From Fragum whitleyi (lineage: Eukaryota; Mollusca; Bivalvia; Cardiida; Cardiidae), in the NCBI GenBank assembly GCA_948146395.1, contig OX411559.1, positions 28,302,708 through 28,366,707 of the forward strand: a DNA stretch of 64,000 bases. The letters are read 5' to 3'. The translations under genes and the position numbers were made by a program. The notes beneath the pieces are model-generated. The model saw only the letters and a list, made by a program, of their open reading frames with translations. It searched no databases and was not told the DNA's origin. Shown piece after piece: positions 56,612-64,000 of the stretch (position 1 is its first letter; the number at the start of each line of letters is the position of its first letter).

Positions 56612-57668
56612 TTTTAGCTCCACTGGCTGAAGGCCAGGCCAGTGAGCTATTGTCATAGCAGGGTGTCCGTCCGCCTGTGCCTGCATAAACTTTTCTTTAA
56701 ACATCTTCTCCTCATAAACCCATTTGTGGATTTTGATGTAGCTTAGCAGAAATGATCCTTGGGTGAACCTCTTCTTAAGTTGTTCAAGAAATTAGGATTG
56801 ACCCCAAATATGGGTGTGAATTTTTTTCACTTTGAAATCTTTAAAAAATCTTCTCCTCCCAAACCATTGGGCTGATTACAATGAAACTTGGCATGGATGT
56901 TCCATGGGTGACCCTTTATTAAATTGTTCAAGAAATTTTGATTGGCCCATAAATATGGGCTTGGCAGGGCGGGCCTTATTTTGAGCCCTAAATGCTTGAA
57001 CTATATCTCCTCCTAAACCATTGGGCCAATTTCAATGAAGTTTTTCTAGAATGTTACTTGGGTGACCTGTTCTAAACAATTTTCAGTAAATTTTGATTGG
57101 CTGATAAATATTGGCGTGGCAGGACGGGGCTTATTTTGAGCTTGAAATATTTAAACAACATCTCCTGATGAACAATTGGGCCTATTTCAATGAAACTTGA
57201 CCAGAATTGTCCTTTGGTGACCCTTTCAAAAACTTCGTTTCAAAATTTAAATTGGCCCATAAATATGGGTGTGGCAGGGCCGCACTTTTTTGAGCCTGAA
57301 ATCTTTGAAAGACATCTTCTCCTGAACCACTTGGCCAATTTCAATGAAACTTTACTAGAATGTTCCTTGGGTAACCTTTCCATAAATTGCTTGCAAAATT
57401 TTGATTGACCCATAATGTGGCAGGGCCCAAAATCTCTGAAAGACATGTCTTCCTGAACCTAATATTTTAATAAGATGGGTAAAGGGATGCAGTTTCATGG
57501 TGATTGAGTTTTTTGGTGCAATGTGAGCCAGACCCAGTAAATCATTATGAAATAGGTCTGAAGAGATTTAAAAGTGTTGGTTTTATTCAAAGTATGCTTT
57601 ATTTAATGAAAGTCGAATGATGTTTAAGCCAGTGGAGCAATACAGGCCTTCTTAGGCCTCTGGTCTTG
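56612..57668 (+). mobile_element. AGCTCCACTGGC element with ~154-bp tandem units
   Basis: The left inverted repeat AGCTCCACTGGC (56616-56627) sits in a hairpin CTGGCTGAAGGCCAGGCCAG. The right inverted repeat GCCAGTGGAGC (57628-57638) is followed by AATACAGGCC...CTCTGGTCTTGTT. Core units marked TTGGGCCAATTTCAATGAAA recur at 56868, 57021, 57176 and 57331 (153-155 bp). It is the best complete copy of the family also seen at 530, 9117 and 42041. No protein. Confidence 0.78.
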
Positions 57669-57781
57669 TTGACACTCATAAGGACATATATACAGCCATA
57701 AGTTCATGAAACTAGGTCAGATAATTTGTCATGTCATAAGGCTGATTCCTACTGAAATTTGGAAGGAATCCAATTATAAGG

Positions 57782-58964
57782 CAGGAGGACCATGGTGGTC
57801 CTAGATCACTCACCAGAGTCTCTTTTACCCCTGGGACATCACATCAATTAGATAGGCAGATGTCAACAATGAGATAATTTCTAAATAAGATCAATACCAT
57901 GGATTGTTTTCAGCAAAGAGTAAAAAAGATATACCTTGGCACAGCCTTTATATGAACCAGGGGCATGTAATGAACAAACTTCATGATATTCAATTAAATG
58001 AAACAATTATGAAAGGTCCCTGCCTTCTGGTTCAGAGAAGTTTTTTAAGATATCCTCCTTTGTATCTACATAAAATAGGGTGGGTCCATTAAGAGTCCAA
58101 ATATGACCCCAAGGGGATGTCATGAAAACATTGGTAGAAGTCCACTATATAATATTACAAACAAAATATGGAAGATGTCTGCCTTTTGGTTTCAGAGAAA
58201 AAGATTTTACAAGATTTCCCACTTTGTTTCTAGGACCAAATGGTTAAGGTCAACTAGATTATGCTAGATACCAAAATATAAAGGCTCTCTGTCTCAAAGT
58301 TTCAGAGAAGAATTTAGAAAAATTTGCATTTGCTAAATGGGATATGCCTGCCTTTGGCCAAATTTGACCCTAGGGGTTTGATATGAACATACTTGATAAA
58401 GGTTCATTAGATTATGCTACATACCAAATATGAAGACTCTCTGCCTTCTTGTTTCACAGAGGAAGATTTTTTAAAGATTTCTTAGTTTGCTTCTATGTAA
58501 AACAAATCAAATGTGACCCAGCGCCATGATTTGATAAAAATATTTGATGCTTCATACTAAATATAAAAGCTGTCTGCCTTATGTTCAGAGAAGGTTTTTC
58601 AAAATTGTTCGCTTTTCAGATTCTATGTCAAAGGGATGCGCCCAGGCAAAGCCTTAATGTGACCCAATGGTCATGATAGGAACAAACTTCATCGAGGTCA
58701 ACTAGATGATGCTACATCATAATATAAATGCTGTCTACCTTCTGGTTTCAGAGAAGATTTTAAAATTTTTTGCTCTTTGAATCTATGTAAAAAGGGTTAC
58801 ACCTAGCTTGAGCCCAAATATGACCCCAGGGTTTTGATATGAACAAACTTGATAGATGTCCACTAGATGATGCTACGTTTAAAATGAAAGTTGTCTGCAT
58901 TCTGGTTTCAGAGAAAAGAAGACTTTAAAATATTTTCTCTTTTTGATTCTATTTAACAAGAGGA
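57782..58964 (+). mobile_element. GGACCATGGTGGTCC element with ~155-175 bp units, copy 1
   Basis: It opens with the palindrome GGACCATGGTGGTCC then TAGATCACTCACCAGAGTCT. Units marked by GATGCTACAT..CAAATATGAAG recur near 58258, 58412, 58705 and 58866, each followed by a 'CTGCCTTCTGGTTTCAGAGA' block. It ends where a second copy begins at 58966. Forward orientation of the family at 7450 and 36777. Confidence 0.65.
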
Positions 58965-59611
58965 CCATGATGGTCCTAGATTGCTCAACCAGGGTCTATT
59001 TGACCTCTGGGACATCACATTTATTAAAAAGGCAGATGTCAACAAGGAGATTATTTCTACATAAGATCAAAACCGTAGATTTTTTTCAGCCAAGAGCATG
59101 AAGGATAATTATGCCTTTTTGCTCTTTGATTCTATGTAAAAAGGGATGCACTAAGATGGAGCCCAGTTTGAGATAAACAAACTTGGTAGAGGTCCATAAG
59201 ATGATGCTACATACTAAATATGAAAGCTGTCTGCCTTCTGGTTTCAGAGAAGAAGATTTTTGAAGATTTCCCCATTTTCACCCATTGTGCTCAGATGAGC
59301 TCAAAAGGATGTGCCTGGTTGGAGTCCAATATGACCCAAGGGTCTTGATATGAACAAACTTGGTGGGGGCCCACTAGATGATGCTACATACCAAATATGA
59401 AAGCTGTGTGCCCTCTTGAAAAGAAGATTTTATAAGGTTTTTGGTCTTTGATTCTATGTAAAAAGGGTTGCACCCGGTTGAAGCCCAAATATGACCTCAG
59501 GGTCTTAATATGACCAAACATGGTTGAGGTCCACTATATGATGCTACATACCAAATATGTAAGCTTTTTGCCTTCTAGTTTCAGAGTAAAAGATTTTTGA
59601 AGATTTTTTTT

Positions 59612-60822
59612 ACTTTTTAGCTCACCTGAGCACAATGTGCTCAAGGTGAGCTTTTGTGATCAACTTTCGTCAGTTGTGCGTTGTATGTGGTGTGTCCGAA
59701 GTTGTCAATTCTTAAAGACATCTTCTTCTCAGTAGCCATTGGGCTAATTTCAACCAAGCTTGGCAGAAATGTTCCTTTGGTGACCCTTCTGAAAACCTGT
59801 TAGTGAAATTTTGATTGACCCCCAAATATTGGCGTGGCAGGGCGGGGAAGTTTTTGACCCTGAAATCTTTAAACATCTTCTCAGTAATCAAATGGGTGGA
59901 TTTCAACCAAACTTGGCAGGAATGTTCCTTGGGTGCCCCTTCTCAAAACTTGTTCGTGAAATTTTGATTGACCTCACAATTATGGGTGTGGCATGGTGGG
60001 GCAGTTTTTGTCCCTTTAATCTATAAACATCTTCTTCTAAGTAAACATTTAGCTGATTTCAACCAAACTTGGCAGAAATGTTCCTTGGGTGACCCTTCTC
60101 AAGACTTGTTCGTGAAATTTTGGTTGACCCCCAAAGATGGGTGTGGCAGGGCAGGGCAGTTTTTTATCCTGAAATCTTTAAACATCTTCTTCCCAGTAAC
60201 CATTTGGCCAATTTCATTCAAACTTTACAGAAATGTTCCATTGGTGACCCTTCTGAAAACCTGTTAGTGAAATTTTGATTGACCCCCAAATATGGGTGTG
60301 GCAGGGCGGGGCTTATTTTGAGCCCGAAATATATGACTTCTTCTCAGGAACCATTGGGCCGATTTCAACCAAATCTGGCAGAAATGTTCCTCGGGTGACC
60401 CTTTTTCAAAATTGATCGCATAATTTTGATTGATTGCAAAATAGGGGCGTGGCAGGGAGGACCTTTTTTGAGCCCAAAATCTTTGACTGACTTCTCCTCC
60501 TGAACCACTGGGCTGATTTCAATGAAACTTTTCAAGAATGTTTCTTTGGTGACCCTCTTCAAAAATAGTTTGTGAAACTCTGATTGGCCCATAAATATGG
60601 GCATGGCAAGGAGAGGGGGGCTTATTTTGAATCCGATATCTTTAAACATCTTCTTCTTAGTAACCAAAGGGTGGGAGGGGTCTATTTTCTCTTTGAATTC
60701 TTGAAATAACACCTCCTCTTCTAGCAAATGTGAATGAAACTTTGCAAGAAAGTTTCTTGGGTGAGGTCCACTGGACCAATAAACTCAGGCGAGCCGTTTA
60801 GGACCATTCTTGCCCACTTGTT
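59612..60822 (+). mobile_element. AGCTCACCTGAG element with six ~154-bp units
   Basis: The left end TTTTTAGCTCACCTGAGCAC forms a hairpin with GTGCTCAAGGTGAGC. The right end AACTCAGGCGAGCCGTTTAG...CCCACTTGTTTT is its near-complement. Core units marked by GATTTCAACCAAACTTGGCA or variants recur near 59738, 59889, 60047, 60203, 60354 and 60508, with spacing of 151-158 bp. Its frames (up to 120 residues, both strands) arise from the repeat and are not genes. Confidence 0.75.
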
Positions 60823-61157
60823 TTACCCTTCGTGCTGAGAAGAGCTTAAAGGGATGTGCTAGGGCAAAGCCCAAATATGATCCTAGGGTCTTGATATGAA
60901 CAAACTTGGTAGAGCCCACTAGATGATGCTACAAACCAAATATGAAGACCCTCTGCCTTCTGGTTTCAGAGAAGAAGATTTTTAAAGATTTTCTCTCTTT
61001 CGTTCTATGTAAAAAGGGTTGTGCCTGGGTGGTGCCCAAAAATGACGGTCAGACGTTACAGTCTTGATATGAACATACTTGGTAGAGGTCAACTTTATGA
61101 TGCTACATACCAAATATGAAAGCTGTCTTCCCTCTGGTTTCAGAGGATATTTTTTAA

Positions 61158-62125
61158 GGTTCATGTAAAGTGTTTGAGACCCAATATTTAGGGCACTTCA
61201 TTAGCCAAGAAAAAGCAGTATGTCCAGGTATATTATATATCAAAATGAAGCTATTCGTGAGCACAAGCAATTAGGCAACATAAGACCGCCATAGCTATAG
61301 CGGTGTAGCCAAAACATTGTGGAAAAGGGTCATTTTGTACAGAACAAGCAACTGCTTGACGGTTGCACAAAATCGCCCCATATTTTAACAAAGTACAGTC
61401 TAAAGTACCATCCAGGTAGTGCTACAACCGTAGATATAAAACTCAGTCTCAAAAGGCTCTTTTGAAACAATCAATTTCCATTTATTTTGTCAACATACAT
61501 GTCAAACCGGTTTGGTCTGTTTTCAAAATAGATGTTAGGTATGGTGCAATATCACACCATAATATTGTGAAATATTTTCTGCGATTTATTTCAAATTATA
61601 GTTTTTTTTAATTCAATGATCTACAATATTACTATATATTTATCATTCTGTGAAATAGAAAATTGATATATTGCTAAACAACCTTACAGGTATATAAACA
61701 ATGAATGTCTATTTATGTTATGATAACACACCATACCCTAAAAAGATCTACACATTTACAAAATTAGAATGACATATATGACATATGTGTTTATAAAATA
61801 AGTCAAAATTAATTGCTTGCATAACTACGTTTTGGGGCTGAGTTTTATACCAATGGTTGTAGCACTACCTGGATAGTACTTTAGGCTAGACTTTGTTAAA
61901 ATATGAGCCAATTTTATCCAACAGTCATGCAGTTGCTTGTTCTGTACAAAATGACCTTTTTCCACAATGTTTTGGCAATACCGCTATAGTTATAACAGTC
62001 TTATGTTTTTCAACTGCTTGTGCTCATAAATAGCTTCATTTTGATATATAATATTCCTGGACATACTGCTTTTTCTTTGCAAATGAATGCCCCTAAAATT
62101 GGGTCTCAAACACTTTACATGAACC
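61158..62125. mobile_element. 968-bp foldback element with ~290-bp inverted arms and TTAA flanks
   Basis: The left arm from GGTTCATGTAAAGTGTTTGA to about 61450 is mirrored by the right arm, about 61833-62125, ending TCAAACACTTTACATGAACC. TTAA flanks both ends (61154-61157 and 62126-62129). The arms share many blocks, for instance GTACAGAACAAGCAACTGC and its inverse. The ~380-bp centre is AT-rich and has no open frame. It interrupts a tandem-repeat element. Confidence 0.85.
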
Positions 62126-62368
62126 TTAAGATTTCCCTATTTTCACCCTTTTTTTAAGAGTAAAGGGAAAGTTAAGGGTGGACTTCATTTACTTGAACAA
62201 CTTAGAACTTTACCCAAGGAACATCCTTGGGAAGTTTTATCAAGATTTGCCTACCAGGGGGAGAAGATTTTTAAAGAAATTGTAGACCACACACACCGGA
62301 CAATGCACAACAGAGGACAGAGGACAGACATTGAACGATCACAATAGCTCGTTTTTGTACTTAGGGGA

Positions 62369-64000
62369 GCTAACAAGGGAAACTGAAAAAGAATAAAAAT
62401 CTTGTTAGTCTCTAGAGTCCATAATGTAGGTACAATCTTCATAAAACTTGGTCAAAATGTCTATTTATTCAAAAGATAATCCCTATTGAAAAATGTGTCA
62501 TTCTATGTGAAAATACTGGAAAGGGGCTTTTGTGCTTTAAATCTACTCAAGGTGCCATAATTTTGTCAGTATGTTAGTCTTGTTATAGGATGAAAACTTC
62601 ATTAATTTTGTTTAGTGGCTAAAAACTTGTGCAGGGATATAAGACTACAAAAATGTCTTACACTGAAAATTTTAATGGCCATATAAGCCTTGGTCACATT
62701 ATGTTAATTACGTGGTTGGTCGTAGTTATGCATCAACATAGTCAGCCGTAAAATTTACGTAGCTGAGTGTATACAGCTCCATGGTGAATAACGTAATGCA
62801 AACTCATGAGTTTGACCATAGTGCCTTGGGTATTGCAAAAAATGTTCAAAAGTCTATTCACTGTTTAGTATATGTTATTTTGTCCCTAAATTGACAATAC
62901 CCTCACATGAGTTTATCCCTGTTAATCCATAAATCAGATCTTAACTTACCGTAGTAAAATGCTATAATTATATCATAAATGTTTGTCTCTGATACTACGG
63001 TTAACCAAGGTTGAACCAACAATACTCTACTGTTGCAATTTGTGTGTCTGATTTTAGTGCACAGTTAGGTAGGGAAAAGCACACTGTAATAAAATCGCGG
63101 TAATATGTGACGTTGTAAACTTTTTTTCAACATAGTGACCCTACCGTAGACTGTGAAGTTAAACCTACTCAACTGTAGTGTGCATGTTCTTCTGAAGTGC
63201 ACATGAAATCAATGGTTTGAAACTCGAGTGTTTTTACAACAGATCAATTATAATACATGAAGATGGTTGATAAAAATAATCGGATAGAAACCTTATGTTA
63301 ATTTTACAGATGGTGTTTCTTCTTAATAGAGTGACAAACAAGAGATAGTAGGGCTTGGGCAACAAATGAATTGCAATTTTCCATCAACTATATATACAAT
63401 TAAGCTACTAATTTTTACATAGTTCTTCGTAGTTGATCATTTCGCACGGACTTCTGTCTACAGCAACTTCTCGAAAACACATCAGTTAATGGTACTTTGA
63501 CTAACTTCAACTTAGTTGATTGTATTAAAGACACAGTTATCTACAGTAAAGACTGACTATGACAATTGCCGTAAATGTGACCATAGCTTTAATGCTTAGG
63601 GGGCAGACGAGGAGACAAAGCTGAGCAATACAGGATCTTGTTATATTAAGGCCCCTTTTTCTGTGACCCAGCCTCAAATTAAACAAGAGGGACTTTGGCC
63701 CTGGTCCGCTCACCTGAGTCAAAGCACCTAAGGGTAACATGCATTACTTTTGATTCAGATGATAAAGTTATTGAACTGTAACAAACTTATGTGTAAAGGA
63801 AAATAATCTTATGGTCAGGTCAGTAAGATTCCTCAGTCTCAGTTTTACTATTTCTGTTTGAAAATACAAGATCCAAAATGGAACTGTTATCAGTTGTTGG
63901 TTTTTGCATTATCATTTTACAAGAGAATATCTGGTATAACTTTAGTAATGTGCACCTGGTGGCCCAACAGTTATAATTCTAGCTATCATAATTAAGGTCT
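62369..64000. other. Right edge: non-coding, one more element start
   Basis: Between 62369 and 63670 the sequence is AT-rich with a few TACGTAG-like words, and I see no gene or clear repeat. At about 63681-63716, AACAAGAGGGACTTTGGCCC then GGTCCGCTCACCTGAGT looks like the hairpin start of another tandem-repeat element that would continue rightward. The 67-residue minus-strand frame across it is not credible. Confidence 0.5.

Larger units (their letters stand above)
58966..62368 (+). mobile_element. GGACCATGATGGTCC element, copy 2, interrupted by two other elements
   Basis: The start AACAAGAGGACCATGATGGT repeats that of copy 1. Units (AGATGATGCTACAT) occur near 59202, 59377 and 59537 and, after interruption by the element 59612-60822, near 60923 and 61098. 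After the foldback element 61158-62125 the host resumes with AGATTTCCCTATTTTCACCC, and the likely end is GATCACAATAGCTCG near 62346. Confidence 0.6.

Noticed and set aside
59811..60727. Frames of 71-120 residues on both strands at 59.8-60.7 kb
   Set aside because: They fall in ~154-bp tandem units of a mobile element and repeat the same peptide with stops. No domain.

Overview
This is an intron-rich, AT-rich animal genome segment. It most probably comes from a bivalve mollusc of the clam type. The evidence is spliceosomal introns with GT/AG borders, one very long multi-exon gene, and a dense population of interspersed elements whose ends and ~150-160 bp internal repeats look like those I associate with bivalve genomes. 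The organism call is an inference from repeat style, not from a marker gene.

The window holds one gene that I can support, on the + strand from about 6004 to 52705; its 5' end probably lies left of the window. Fifteen constitutive coding exons join with consistent splice phases into an open chain of 2555 residues, and there is one alternative terminal or cassette exon. The layout is: a DUF4590 module (exons at 6004, 6546, 7127) that identifies the gene as related to glutamate-rich protein 3 (ERICH3); an acidic low-complexity exon (11451-12248); a 30-nt acidic microexon (14117-14146); a 3.4-kb exon (27736-31110) with a basic SP/RS patch and 59 consecutive 11-residue coiled-coil repeats; an alternative exon carrying a stop (31670-31980); a second acidic exon (40460-40626); a Lys/Glu-rich helix and Ser-rich exons (41790-48738); and ribonuclease-inhibitor-type leucine-rich repeats (51019-52365). 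The short form would end at 31980 (1692 residues in the window) and the long form at 52365. The ERICH3 relation suggests a ciliary or microtubule-associated protein; that role is inferred.

The rest is non-coding. Introns and the 11 kb downstream hold tRNA-derived SINEs with target-site duplications, several miniature inverted-repeat elements (TTAA, TA and other ends), short palindromic hairpins, and several families of non-autonomous elements that share one architecture: a terminal inverted repeat with a hairpin at one end, a core of ~150-166 bp tandem units, and the complementary terminus at the other end. Many are nested.

The most unusual points are: a 57-bp tandem array that has copied the end of an exon together with its splice donor about 15 times; the uninterrupted 59-unit hendecad coiled coil with a single 7-residue break; the ERICH3-type head joined to an LRR tail; a phase-compatible alternative last exon; a cluster of X-box-like motifs upstream of the DUF4590 exons; and a three-level nested transposon stack at 23.4-24.7 kb. 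No protein-coding transposase, tRNA, rRNA or second gene could be supported.
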